Source: Phycisphaerales bacterium UBA1845
Lineage (GTDB): Bacteria > Planctomycetota > Phycisphaerae > UBA1845
DNA: 22,299 nt
Reading direction: 5' to 3'
Assembly (NCBI GenBank): GCA_002338715.1
Contig: DDIR01000080.1
Span: 1-22,299 of the forward strand
The notes beneath the pieces are model-generated. The model ran no database searches. It was given only the letters and a program-made list of their open reading frames with translations, and was not told where the DNA came from. Positions 15,811-22,299 of the stretch are shown piece by piece (position 1 is the first letter of the stretch; every line of letters starts with the position of its first letter). A program made the translations under genes and the position numbers.

Positions 15811-16736
15811 CACTCAAAATCGTCGCTGAAATCGGTGGGATCTTCATCGACCTTGAACAACCGCGCCAACTGTACCGTCCGCTTTTGCCCCATTGCAGTC
15901 GAGTACACCTGCAGGTTGCGCAACTCAACCTGGAAGTGCTCTTTTTTCATCAGTTCCTGCACTTCCTTGCTTGGCAGGTTGGCAACGACCCCCAATCGGC
16001 GACCTTGCACCAACGCGTTCTTACCGAAACTCCCCACGAACACCTCGCTGACAATCTCCGTGTGGCGATAGTACGCATCATAACCTTTCGCCCGAAGTTC
16101 TTCGCAATACGTCGAAGCCGCCTCCTTGCGATTGAGGAATCCTGGTTCGTTGTAAAACAGTGCGACGCGCAACGAATAATAACCACGGTTGCGACTCAAC
16201 TCCCACGCCTTGTTTCCGACATCAGGCGTTGGCGTCGGGGAGATTCTCGCGTCAAAGAAAAAACGCTCCCCCGATGTCGTAAAATCCTTGATCAATGCCA
16301 GGTCCTGTCGCATGTCCTGGGGAATTTCAAATCGTCCGGTCTTCTCGTTTGGCGGTCGCCAGTAGCTTCCGTAGTAAACGCGTGAATCCTTCTTGTTGTC
16401 GACAACGTAAACGCACTCCGGCTTGATTCCCGGTGTCTTCTTCAAAGCCGCCGCAATCTTCTTGGCATCATTGCGATGCCCCGATCCAAAACATTCCCGC
16501 GCGAGGATCGTCCATTCATCGCACCCGCGCTTGGATGGGCTGTGGTACACGCCTTCGAGTTCACCCTGCCCGGCGCTTTGACCCCAACCACCTCCCCAGT
16601 CCATGTTCCATTGATCCGCCCAACCTTCTCCGCATCCTGCAAGGGCAGCGCCGATCGAAACGAAAATGCACGCCCATACCGCGCGCGCCGGTATCAGATC
16701 GCCTCGTTTTAACTTACGTGTCCGGACCGTTCTCAT
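15810..16736 (-). CDS. lipoprotein with SPOR-like repeats
   Basis: The 308-residue product has a basic N-terminus, a hydrophobic stretch (VWACIFVSIGAALAGC) and a lipobox with Cys35, so it should be a lipid-anchored envelope protein. Two segments resemble the SPOR fold, which binds glycan strands stripped of stem peptides at division septa. The first is WTILARECFGSGHRNDAKKI through VYYGSY. The second is YYSLRVALFYNEPGF through EVFVGSFGKN, with the usual AYYRHTEIVSEVFVGSFG-type ending. The SPOR call is pattern-based and moderate in confidence. The ATG at 16736 lies four bases after the rph stop, and the stop overlaps rdgB. The C-terminus is acidic (DEDPTDFSDDFE). Why it sits between two nucleotide enzymes is unclear. 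Confidence 0.85.
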   Translation of the reverse strand: MRTVRTRKLKRGDLIPARAVWACIFVSIGAALAGCGEGWADQWNMDWGGGWGQSAGQGELEGVYHSPSKRGCDEWTILARECFGSGHRNDAKKIAAALKKTPGIKPECVYVVDNKKDSRVYYGSYWRPPNEKTGRFEIPQDMRQDLALIKDFTTSGERFFFDARISPTPTPDVGNKAWELSRNRGYYSLRVALFYNEPGFLNRKEAASTYCEELRAKGYDAYYRHTEIVSEVFVGSFGKNALVQGRRLGVVANLPSKEVQELMKKEHFQVELRNLQVYSTAMGQKRTVQLARLFKVDEDPTDFSDDFE

Positions 16737-16740
16737 GGGT

Positions 16741-17478
16741 TCACCTGGATGTCTGCGAGTTGATTTTGCGCCGCAGCGCCTTTTTCTGTTCAAAGTGCAG
16801 TTGCCGAATGCCCTTCGCCGCCAACGTGGTCAATCGATCGAGTTCTTTACGCGAAAACGTTGCCCCTTCCGCCGTCCCCTGCACTTCGACAAAGCTGCCC
16901 GATCCGGTCATCACCACGTTCATGTCCACGTCGGCTCGCACATCCTCCTCGTACGCAAGATCGAGTAGCGCCCGATTGCCCACAAGCCCGACGCTGACCG
17001 CGGCCACACTGTCCGTGATCGGATTCGTTTTGATCCACTTGCGCTCGCGGGCAACCCGAACCGCATCGGACATCGCGACAAACGCGCCGGTGATGCTAGC
17101 CGTCCTGGTCCCACCGTCGGCTTGCAACACGTCGCAGTCAATCAGAATGGAATGTTCGCCGAGTGCATCGAGATCGATCACTGCCCGCAGAGAACGCCCG
17201 ATGAGCCTTTGAATTTCCTGGGTACGCCCGTCGATCTTGCTGCGGTTGCGACCCTTTCGCTTGTTGGTCGCGCCGGGGAGCATGTCGTACTCAGCCGTGC
17301 ACCAACCCGACCCCGATCCGGTCTTCCACTCCGGGACGCCCTGCTCCAGACAAGCCGTACAGAGAACCTGGGTGTCGCCGCATTCGATCAGCACCGAGCC
17401 AGCCGCATTGCGCGTGAATCCGCGGGTGATCTTGACGGGCCGAAGTGCGTTTGTGCGTTGTCCGTGTTTTCTGGCCAA
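16741..17478 (-). CDS. rph: ribonuclease PH
   Basis: A phosphate-dependent 3'-to-5' exoribonuclease that trims tRNA 3' ends, active as a hexameric ring. The 245-residue product starts [20 protein letters not shown] and has [29 protein letters not shown], and the phosphate-binding [39 protein letters not shown] follows, as in all RNase PH. The start is the TTG at 17478: it begins the family homology and has GAAGGG about eight bases upstream. The frame extends to 17547, but that would put coding sequence inside the promoter at 17530-17558. It ends four bases before the SPOR-like lipoprotein start, so the two are co-transcribed. Confidence 0.97.
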   Translation of the reverse strand: MARKHGQRTNALRPVKITRGFTRNAAGSVLIECGDTQVLCTACLEQGVPEWKTGSGSGWCTAEYDMLPGATNKRKGRNRSKIDGRTQEIQRLIGRSLRAVIDLDALGEHSILIDCDVLQADGGTRTASITGAFVAMSDAVRVARERKWIKTNPITDSVAAVSVGLVGNRALLDLAYEEDVRADVDMNVVMTGSGSFVEVQGTAEGATFSRKELDRLTTLAAKGIRQLHFEQKKALRRKINSQTSR

Positions 17479-17529
17479 TGGTCGCCCTTCTTGGAATGGT
17501 TTCGGTGGGTCCGACTGGCACGAAATGAG

Positions 17530-17558
17530 AAGGTACGGACGGGTCAAAAGGGTGTCAA
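17530..17558 (-). promoter_or_regulatory. promoter for rph-lipoprotein-rdgB
   Basis: On the minus strand a perfect TTGACA (17553-17558) is 17 bp from TACCTT (17530-17535), which keeps the key T, A and final T of the -10 box. Transcription would begin near 17523, about 45 nt before the TTG start of rph. This supports that start. Confidence 0.55.
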
Positions 17559-17661
17559 CCGCTCCGCCCGAACTGGATACTTCCTCAATCGCAGCGTTGT
17601 AGCGGCTGAACCTTGCTAACTTGGCCGCAATCGCAATGATTCGTTATTCACAAACGCCTGA

Positions 17662-18132
17662 ATGCCCCAGTCAGCCCATCGCGTGAAGGGCCATCGGCTT
17701 CCGGACGGAGAACACCCCGTGTTGCATGAACTTTTTGAAGCCCAAGCCGAATTGAACAAGCGAATCGGATTCGATTGCGCCGCACTCCGCAAATCCTTTG
17801 ACCCAAAGCTGGCCGGCGAATGGCTCAATGACTACATCGCAGCCGCCAGCAACGAGTTGGAAGAGCTGCGTGACAGCACCTACTGGAAACACTGGTGCAA
17901 AGAAGCCAAGGAAGGCCGCCGCTTCGAAATTCACGACCTGCAAAACGCACGCGTCGAAGTCATCGACCTGCTGTTCTTCTGGATCAGCATGGCCCAGTGC
18001 GTCGGACTGAACGCAGACGACATCAAAGAACTCTACATGAAAAAACTAGGCGTCAACCACAAACGCCAGGACACCGATTATTCGATGGCCAACAAGGACG
18101 AGTCCGACAACAAAGGCATCGACCTCGATTAA
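17662..18132 (+). CDS. MazG-like/dimeric dUTPase-like nucleotide pyrophosphatase
   Basis: The 156-residue all-alpha protein carries the paired metal motifs of the MazG/dimeric dUTPase superfamily: E65-L-E-E68 in SNELEELRD and E99-V-I-D102 in ARVEVIDLLFFWISMAQCVG. The latter, plus ELYMKKLGVNHKRQ, resembles dimeric dUTPases and dCTPases, which hydrolyse (d)NTPs to monophosphate and pyrophosphate. dUTP is the likeliest substrate but not proven. The ATG at 17662 gives the whole conserved-looking block. A GTG at 17719 with GGAG eight bases upstream is a serious alternative and would yield 137 residues starting MLHELFEAQAELNKRI. It is divergent from the rph-rdgB unit across a 183-bp gap and ends near the REPIN-like pair. 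Confidence 0.88.
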   Translation: MPQSAHRVKGHRLPDGEHPVLHELFEAQAELNKRIGFDCAALRKSFDPKLAGEWLNDYIAAASNELEELRDSTYWKHWCKEAKEGRRFEIHDLQNARVEVIDLLFFWISMAQCVGLNADDIKELYMKKLGVNHKRQDTDYSMANKDESDNKGIDLD

Positions 18133-18155
18133 ATGCCGCGTCGATGATGCACGCA

Positions 18156-18223
18156 GTGTAGGGTGGGCCGTGCCCACCGCCGTTTGTTTGATAACGATAT
18201 GGTGGGCACGGGCCAGCCTACAC
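18156..18223. repeat. REPIN-like inverted repeat pair
   Basis: A 23-nt arm at 18156-18178 (GTGTAGGGTGGGCC...) and its near-perfect reverse complement at 18201-18223 (21 of 23 bases) flank 22 bp. Each arm has its own small palindromic core. The left arm is identical in reverse to 10683-10705. Two inverted REP units with a short spacer are the standard form of a REPIN, normally mobilised by a RAYT transposase, which is not in the window. Confidence 0.65.
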
Positions 18224-18238
18224 TTTGAAGATATAGCA

Positions 18239-18260
18239 GGGGCGGCAAGCCGCACCCTAC
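18239..18260 (+). repeat. related palindromic repeat unit
   Basis: GCGGC, loop AA, GCCGC (18242-18253) followed by ACCCTAC. Read in reverse it begins GTAGGGTG, like the REPIN arms, but the core differs. The 13 bases CGGCAAGCCGCAC recur at 15198-15210, just after the rdgB stop. Confidence 0.45.
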
Positions 18261-18268
18261 GCGCAAAA

Positions 18269-18300
18269 AAAACCGCGGACCTGATTTGATCCGCGGTTTT
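18269..18300. terminator. bidirectional Rho-independent terminator
   Basis: AAAACCGCGGA (18269-18279) and TCCGCGGTTTT (18290-18300) form a perfect 11-bp stem with a ten-base loop. The plus strand continues CTTTTTG, and the minus strand ends in a run of eight T. It serves both the dUTPase-like gene and the converging lipoprotein gene. Confidence 0.9.
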
Positions 18301-18329
18301 CTTTTTGTTTCGACTTTTGGATTCTCGTT

Positions 18330-18884
18330 TTACTTCGTGCTGAAGTGCACCTGCATCGACTCGCTGCGATCGCCGCTGATGGTGAACACGAGCATGTAGT
18401 CCATACCCGGCTTGAGCGTCACGCCGCCGACATTGTTGCCATCGAAATCCAGCACCGTGAATTCGCTGCCGATGCTGCCGAGGTTATAGGCGCGATCCGG
18501 CTTCATGAGCGAATCCTCACCACTGCCTTTCGGCGTGATCACGAACTCGGCTTTATGCGAGTAGTCGGCTTCGAACGCCTGGTGGATCTGCATGTTCGTA
18601 CCGGTGATGCGGCCGAACTTCGTCGGATCCTCGAAACTGAATTTGAACGTCGGAGCCGTGCTGACCGTACCCTTAATCTTGTACTTGGCATAACCAGCGA
18701 AGCCCTTCTTCAATTTGTTTTGCTTGGCATCGAGTCCGTCGAGCGAAAGGCTCAGGTGGCTGTCCTTCTTCGACAGGTTCTTACCAATGCCAGCCGCCTG
18801 CCATGCCGCACCAGTCGCGCTGCAACCCGACGACACCATCAACATCGTTCCGACAATTGCCGTACACATGAACTTCTTGAACAT
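18330..18884 (-). CDS. lipoprotein of unknown function
   Basis: The family is not recognised. The 184-residue product has a signal peptide MFKKFMCTAIVGTMLMVSSG and lipobox Cys21, so it is a lipid-anchored envelope protein. The mature part is rich in beta-strand patterns (YAKYKIKGTVSTAPTFKFSF, KAEFVITPKG, DYMLVFTISG), suggesting a single beta-sandwich. The ATG at 18884 is preceded by GGAGG nine bases upstream, one of the best ribosome binding sites in the window. A longer frame to 18917 is ignored for that reason. The gene stands alone between a strong terminator downstream and a divergent lipoprotein gene upstream. Confidence 0.88.
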   Translation of the reverse strand: MFKKFMCTAIVGTMLMVSSGCSATGAAWQAAGIGKNLSKKDSHLSLSLDGLDAKQNKLKKGFAGYAKYKIKGTVSTAPTFKFSFEDPTKFGRITGTNMQIHQAFEADYSHKAEFVITPKGSGEDSLMKPDRAYNLGSIGSEFTVLDFDGNNVGGVTLKPGMDYMLVFTISGDRSESMQVHFSTK

Positions 18885-19086
18885 CGCGATTTTCCTCCGT
18901 GAATTCGATCGGATCACCGTCGCTTACCCCTCGGTTACCGATCCATTTGACCCATGTAAACGTTATTTTCGTGACGCCAGCAAAGCTCCGCCAGCCTGTA
19001 CCAGCGCACGGTATAGCCGCATCAGCCCCATGCTTCAAGGCCCAATGTCGCATTCACCCCAAAGCACCGCGTTTACGCGAATTCCC

Positions 19087-19113
19087 TTGCACACACGTTT
19101 ATGCAGGCATAAT
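19087..19113 (+). promoter_or_regulatory. possible promoter for the 19168 lipoprotein
   Basis: TTGCAC (19087-19092) and CATAAT (19108-19113, 5 of 6 consensus bases) are separated by 15 bp, shorter than ideal. The predicted start near 19120 would leave a leader of about 48 nt. Confidence 0.35.
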
Positions 19114-19167
19114 CTACCGATGGCCAAACAATTCACACCCACACCATGCCCGCACGGAGAGTCAAAA

Positions 19168-19929
19168 ATGCACACCTCTAAACACGCTCGTTTCGCCCTG
19201 CCCCTCTTGTGCCTTGGTTATATCGTGCTCGCCAGCGGATGTTCGAGGGTGATGACGCCGGGGTCAGCCGCCGATTTCAATATCATGGCCGACGACGACA
19301 TCAAGGAGATTCTCGCCCGCAAACCCGCGGCGCCGCTGCCAGCCCACTTGGCCGTCGCTCGCGTGCAGGGGCCGCGCTATCGATCCAGAACCGCGGAAGG
19401 TTATGGCAGCGGAAAGTACAGCGTCGTGACCGTGCGCGACATTGAAACCGAAGAGGACTTCGCGCGGTTGAGCGCACTGCCACAGGTGGCCAACATCGCC
19501 CCACTCAATCGCATGCTCTTAAGCGACCAACTCGAATCGGATCGCCAGCTTCGACAGGCAGCCGCTTCGCTCCACGCCGACATGCTTCTGCTCTACACGT
19601 TCGACACGAGCTTCTTCGTCGGCGACGTGTTGCCGCCGCTCTCGGTGATCACGCTTGGACTCTCGCCGAACCAGACGGCTGAAGTCACCACAACCGCGTC
19701 GGCGATCCTTTTGGACGTTCGCACCGGATACGTTTACGGAAGCTGCGAATCCACCAGCCGCAAGAATCAACTCGCCAGCGCCTGGACCAGCGGTGAAGCC
19801 GTCGACTTCATGCGTCTCAAGACCGAACGTCAGGCATTCGAGGAACTGCTCGGTGAATTCGAAGCGCTTTGGCGTGAGTCATTCGATAAGAATGCCAACG
19901 GCATCACCGCCGGCCACAAGTCGCCGTAA
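19168..19929 (+). CDS. lipoprotein of unknown function
   Basis: The family is not recognised. The 253-residue protein has a signal peptide ending LVLASGC-style (IVLASGC) with Cys25, giving a lipid-anchored mature protein. Notable segments are GYGSGKYSVVTVRDIETEED, LSALPQVANIAPLNRMLLS, and LHADMLLLYTFDTSFFVGD followed by TASAILLDVRTGYVYGSCES. The last two resemble the alternating strands of periplasmic domains that gather paralogous outer-membrane lipoproteins, but no assignment is made. The ATG at 19168 is preceded by GGAGAG at good spacing. The frame is open upstream to 18715 across the divergent gene, and that part is a shadow. It is followed after 21 bp by a zinc-ribbon membrane protein on the same strand. 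Confidence 0.86.
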   Translation: MHTSKHARFALPLLCLGYIVLASGCSRVMTPGSAADFNIMADDDIKEILARKPAAPLPAHLAVARVQGPRYRSRTAEGYGSGKYSVVTVRDIETEEDFARLSALPQVANIAPLNRMLLSDQLESDRQLRQAAASLHADMLLLYTFDTSFFVGDVLPPLSVITLGLSPNQTAEVTTTASAILLDVRTGYVYGSCESTSRKNQLASAWTSGEAVDFMRLKTERQAFEELLGEFEALWRESFDKNANGITAGHKSP

Positions 19930-19950
19930 GAATGCTGCTGCAATTCGATC

Positions 19951-20703
19951 ATGAATCTACAGACCAACTCGTTCTTCAAGACGGCCAACTTTGTGGAGGC
20001 AGGCGTCTGGATCGCGATAGGAATCGCGTTCGCCTGTTTTGCGCTGACGAAGTCCCCCTTCCACAAACGTGCGTTTGCTGCCGCCATTGTGTTCGTGCTG
20101 TTTGGCGTGTCCGACGTTGTCGAAACGCAGACGGGTGCGTGGTGGCGGCCTTGGTGGCTGCTGTGCTGGAAGGGGTTGTGCATCCTGTCGATGTTGATGC
20201 TGTACGTTCGCCACAAGCTGGGTCGGATTGCAACCGAGGACTTGGCCGCCAGTTCGACCGCATACGCGAGAATCACAAATCCGAAGGCGATGGCGGCTGA
20301 AATCACCGATGACACGGAATGCAACGCGTGTGGTTACAACCTTCGCGGCTTGACGGCTGGCGGTAACTGCCCGGAGTGCGGACACCCGATCAAGCGAACG
20401 CTTGCCGCCCAGCAAGGTTTCCACTTGCGAGGCGAGCATCTGATGTTTGCTTCATTTGCGATCTACTGCGTTGGGCTCTTCTGGTCTGTCGCGGCACACA
20501 AACTGGGCAAACATCTTGGCGGGATCCCTGTTTACGTGGCCTTGGGAGAAATCGCTCCAATAGTTCTGGGATTATCTGCCATATTGATGTACTTCATCGG
20601 CCCGAAGACTCGGGGCGTACACGTCTACCTGTACATCATGGCTCTTGCAATCACCGGTTTCCTTTACTTCCAGTTTTGTATCGCCGTCATCGCAAGTGCC
20701 TGA
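19951..20703 (+). CDS. membrane protein with central CGYxLRGL zinc ribbon
   Basis: The 250-residue product has hydrophobic segments near 16-32, 42-53 and 67-85, then a cytosol-like linker. A zinc ribbon at C124-N-A-C127-GYNLRGL...C140-P-E-C143 follows, and three more spans lie near 164-180, 192-215 and 222-248. The short CxxCGYxLRGL...CPECG ribbon is common in Planctomycetota proteins of many kinds and is probably a structural or docking module. The function of the membrane parts is not recognised. The start ATG at 19951 has no clear ribosome binding site. The gene may be read through from the lipoprotein 21 bp upstream. It converges on the SecD-head lipoprotein with only ten bases between the stops and no terminator. 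Confidence 0.85.
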   Translation: MNLQTNSFFKTANFVEAGVWIAIGIAFACFALTKSPFHKRAFAAAIVFVLFGVSDVVETQTGAWWRPWWLLCWKGLCILSMLMLYVRHKLGRIATEDLAASSTAYARITNPKAMAAEITDDTECNACGYNLRGLTAGGNCPECGHPIKRTLAAQQGFHLRGEHLMFASFAIYCVGLFWSVAAHKLGKHLGGIPVYVALGEIAPIVLGLSAILMYFIGPKTRGVHVYLYIMALAITGFLYFQFCIAVIASA

Positions 20704-20713
20704 TGATGCGGTT

Positions 20714-21235
20714 CTACCGATTGGGATGCGTATTCAACAGCGACGCAATCTCCTGGGCGCGCTCCTCGGTGAAGTCGCCGGAGATTTGTGCGCGGCTGCC
20801 GATCGCCGACATAATCTTTGGGCAGGACACCAATTCGTCGTCCACGAAAATCGCCATTTTCTCGCCGATGCTGTCGGCTGTAATCGCCTTGAGCCGCGCG
20901 CCGGCAGCATCCTTGAACGTAACCATGACGCACGGACGATCCTGCGTATCGCGCTGGGCCATGGCCGATTGCACGTCCTGCTCGGTCAAGAGCGGGATCG
21001 GTTCGACATAGGCTGTTCGGCCATCCGGGTCGGTGACTTTCATGTAACCTTCGGTCGGCTTGTCGGTGGCGAAGTGAAACCGCATCTCGATGGGATGCTC
21101 GTAGAGCGCGAACTTGGAGGGATCGACTTTCGGATTCGATGCGGTTTGCGAACACCCGGCCAGCATCGCCACGCCCAACATGAAAGCCAACGAAAACGCC
21201 GCAACACGACGATAAGCAAATCGATTCAAAAACAT
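20714..21235 (-). CDS. lipoprotein with stand-alone SecD P1-head-like domain
   Basis: The 173-residue product has a signal peptide and lipobox (MLAGC, Cys28). Residues from about 95 to the end closely follow the P1 head of SecD: CVMVTFKDAAGARLKAITAD, SIGEKMAIFVDDELVSCPKI and SRAQISGDFTEERAQEIASL. Upstream, LLTEQDVQSAMAQ matches the linker region before that head. No SecD transmembrane helices are present, so this is the head domain alone, tethered to a membrane by lipid. SecD heads handle polypeptides emerging from SecYEG, and a similar role here is inference. The ATG at 21235 is preceded by GGGAGG six to seven bases upstream. Confidence 0.88.
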   Translation of the reverse strand: MFLNRFAYRRVAAFSLAFMLGVAMLAGCSQTASNPKVDPSKFALYEHPIEMRFHFATDKPTEGYMKVTDPDGRTAYVEPIPLLTEQDVQSAMAQRDTQDRPCVMVTFKDAAGARLKAITADSIGEKMAIFVDDELVSCPKIMSAIGSRAQISGDFTEERAQEIASLLNTHPNR

Positions 21236-21293
21236 CAGACACCTCCCACAGGTTGGTCATTTAAAACAAAGGCCCGAACAGCCGTTCGCAAAT

Positions 21294-21321
21294 ATTTTGC
21301 GCTGAAACCGCCGCCGGTCAA
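21294..21321 (-). promoter_or_regulatory. possible promoter for the SecD-head lipoprotein
   Basis: On the minus strand TTGACC (21316-21321, 5 of 6 consensus bases) and CAAAAT (21294-21299, 4 of 6) are 16 bp apart. The predicted leader is about 50 nt. It lies upstream of a strong ribosome binding site. Confidence 0.4.
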
Positions 21322-21372
21322 CTGTGATGTTTGCCAAAGACCAGGGGCGAGAAAACCGAGGCTACGTTAATA

Positions 21373-21391
21373 CACTGCTCACAGAGCAGTG
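21373..21391. terminator. short hairpin after the single-span membrane protein gene
   Basis: CACTGCTC, loop ACA and GAGCAGTG form a perfect 8-bp stem 35 bp after the minus-strand stop at 21426. No T-run follows on either strand, so termination is uncertain. An operator for the next gene is also possible. Confidence 0.35.
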
Positions 21392-21425
21392 GCACGGTTG
21401 TTGCATTGATTTTGGATGGCTAGGT

Positions 21426-21860
21426 TTAGCGCTTGCCAAAGAGATGGCTGGAGAGGTTGTCGATCTTTTCGCGCTGCGATTCGGTGACGTTTTTTGTGGC
21501 GCTCATCCATTGGTTGCCGTAGAGGTTGAGCAGTTGCGGGCTCAGCAGGAGTACGGTGGGATGCGGAAGGCGCAGCTCGCGGGCGATTTTGCGGACAAGA
21601 TCGCGGTCTTCGACGCGCAGGTTCATCGTCCGCAGGGCCTTGTCGAACATCTTCCGCGGGCTATAGATCGCCCCGCGTCGGCGCTGAAGGCCCCACCGCA
21701 TCACACCATACAACAATGCCATCCCGACAAGAATCACTGTGATCGCCAGGATGAAATCCGCAATCGATCCACCGGTGGCGAACCGATCACGGATGCCATG
21801 GAGTCGGTCAATCGGCGCGATCGACTCATTCGCGGCTACACTAAACTGAGCGAGGATCAA
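21426..21860 (-). CDS. single-span membrane protein, unknown function
   Basis: The family is not recognised. The 144-residue product has a short outer N-terminal part, one membrane span near 32-53 (SIADFILAITVILVGMALLY), and a basic cytoplasmic tail (RRRGAIYSPRKMFDKALRTM). The tail includes LRLPHPTVLLLSPQLLNLYG. It starts with TTG at 21860, preceded by AGGAG at seven bases. The TTG overlaps the stop of the upstream HEAT-repeat gene as TTGA, so the two are translationally coupled and their products may act together at the membrane. No ATG is available near the N-terminus. Confidence 0.82.
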   Translation of the reverse strand: MILAQFSVAANESIAPIDRLHGIRDRFATGGSIADFILAITVILVGMALLYGVMRWGLQRRRGAIYSPRKMFDKALRTMNLRVEDRDLVRKIARELRLPHPTVLLLSPQLLNLYGNQWMSATKNVTESQREKIDNLSSHLFGKR

Positions 21861-22299
21861 TGGACTGCTCCTTGCTGCGTCGATGACTTTGATTCACCGG
21901 ACATCATGCGCTGGTGCTCTTGAAAATGAAACTTCTCGGCGATGCGTTGGGCCCGGCGTTTGACGCGAATGTCTGGATCGCTTTCTGCAAGCGTCATCAA
22001 CCGCTCCATCATCAGCGCCAGATTCAAATGCTCGACCACCCAAAGCGCGCTCGTGCGATGCCCGCTTGACGGACTGTTGAGCATCTTGAGCAGCGACTCG
22101 GCCCCGTCGCGCACACGCATTTGCAGGAGGGCCATGATCGCATTCGCCCGCACACGATTGCTCTTGGCGTTGACCATCTGCCGAAGTTGCGTCGCGGCTT
22201 CGGTTGGGGCGCTGTGGGCCTGCGAGCTTTTGGCATACGATTCGACCGCGTTGGCCTGCACCCGGCTGTCGGTGTCGTCGAGCGCCCGCCGAATCAGGT
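21857..22299 (-). CDS. HEAT-repeat protein, N-terminus cut by window edge
   Basis: The last 146 codons of a longer gene are visible; the frame is open to the right edge. The sequence is a run of alpha-helical repeats: LIRRALDDTDSRVQANAVES, then LRQMVNAKSNRVRANAIMAL, LLKMLNSPSSGHRTSALWVV, and LMTLAESDPDIRVKRRAQRI. Each has the D-x2-x-RV/IR-x-(N/R)A pattern of HEAT/PBS-type repeats, which form protein-binding scaffolds. The tail is polar (ESKSSTQQGAVH). A GTG at 22261 falls inside a repeat and is not the true start. The stop overlaps the TTG start of the membrane protein by four bases, which suggests a functional pair. The partner or substrate cannot be named. Confidence 0.85.
   Translation of the reverse strand, partial: LIRRALDDTDSRVQANAVESYAKSSQAHSAPTEAATQLRQMVNAKSNRVRANAIMALLQMRVRDGAESLLKMLNSPSSGHRTSALWVVEHLNLALMMERLMTLAESDPDIRVKRRAQRIAEKFHFQEHQRMMSGESKSSTQQGAVH

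Noticed and set aside
18715..19167. Extension of the 19168 lipoprotein to 18715
   Set aside because: It would bury the signal peptide and lipobox, overlap the divergent gene, and ignore the ribosome binding site before 19168.
1..22299. tRNA, rRNA, CRISPR array, insertion sequence, integrase or defence system
   Set aside because: No cloverleaf with an intact T-loop, no regularly spaced repeat array, and no transposase, recombinase or Cas-like protein was seen on either strand by eye.

Overview
The window looks like a stretch of chromosome from a Planctomycetota bacterium, probably close to Phycisphaerae. This rests on family content and style, not on a marker gene. There is a membrane protein carrying the C-x2-CGYxLRGL...C-x2-CG zinc ribbon often seen in that phylum, a bacterial deoxyhypusine-synthase-like protein, many small lipoproteins, moderately high GC, and GTG/TTG starts used freely. 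No rRNA, tRNA, CRISPR array, insertion sequence or phage gene was seen.

Layout, left to right. (1) 1-8364 is read on the minus strand. In transcription order it carries a phosphohexomutase (possibly with an extra Cys-rich N-terminus), a split pair of M16 zinc peptidases (inactive subunit first, then active), alanyl-tRNA synthetase, and a GT4-type glycosyltransferase cut by the left edge. (2) 8262-8665 is a divergent control region with a promoter on each strand and a 19-nt direct repeat spaced 22 bp. It drives the mutase leftward and a TolC-like outer-membrane channel protein rightward. (3) 10517-10719 holds two kinds of palindromic repeat between convergent genes. (4) 10720-15152, minus strand, holds a polyamine operon (pyruvoyl arginine decarboxylase, deoxyhypusine-synthase-like protein, agmatinase) followed by thiS, thiG and a small membrane protein; the thi genes have their own strong promoter.

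(5) 15214-17558, minus strand, is the tightly packed unit rph, then an SPOR-like lipoprotein, then rdgB. It is divergent from a MazG-like/dimeric dUTPase-like gene (17662-18132, plus strand), so enzymes that clean RNA 3' ends and the nucleotide pool lie back to back. (6) 18133-18300 carries a REPIN-like inverted repeat pair and a strong bidirectional terminator. (7) 18330-21235 holds two divergently oriented lipoproteins, a zinc-ribbon membrane protein and a lipoprotein that is essentially a stand-alone SecD P1-head domain. (8) The right edge has a single-span membrane protein whose TTG start overlaps the stop of a HEAT-repeat protein that runs off the window.

The most interesting assemblage is the polyamine operon. 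Arginine would go to agmatine and then putrescine, and the third enzyme is a deoxyhypusine-synthase homologue in an organism that should lack eIF5A. No spermidine synthase or S-adenosylmethionine decarboxylase is present in the window. This suggests a non-canonical triamine route, such as homospermidine. Other points worth attention are the Cys-rich extension of the phosphohexomutase, the SPOR lipoprotein coupled to rph/rdgB, and the SecD-head lipoprotein.
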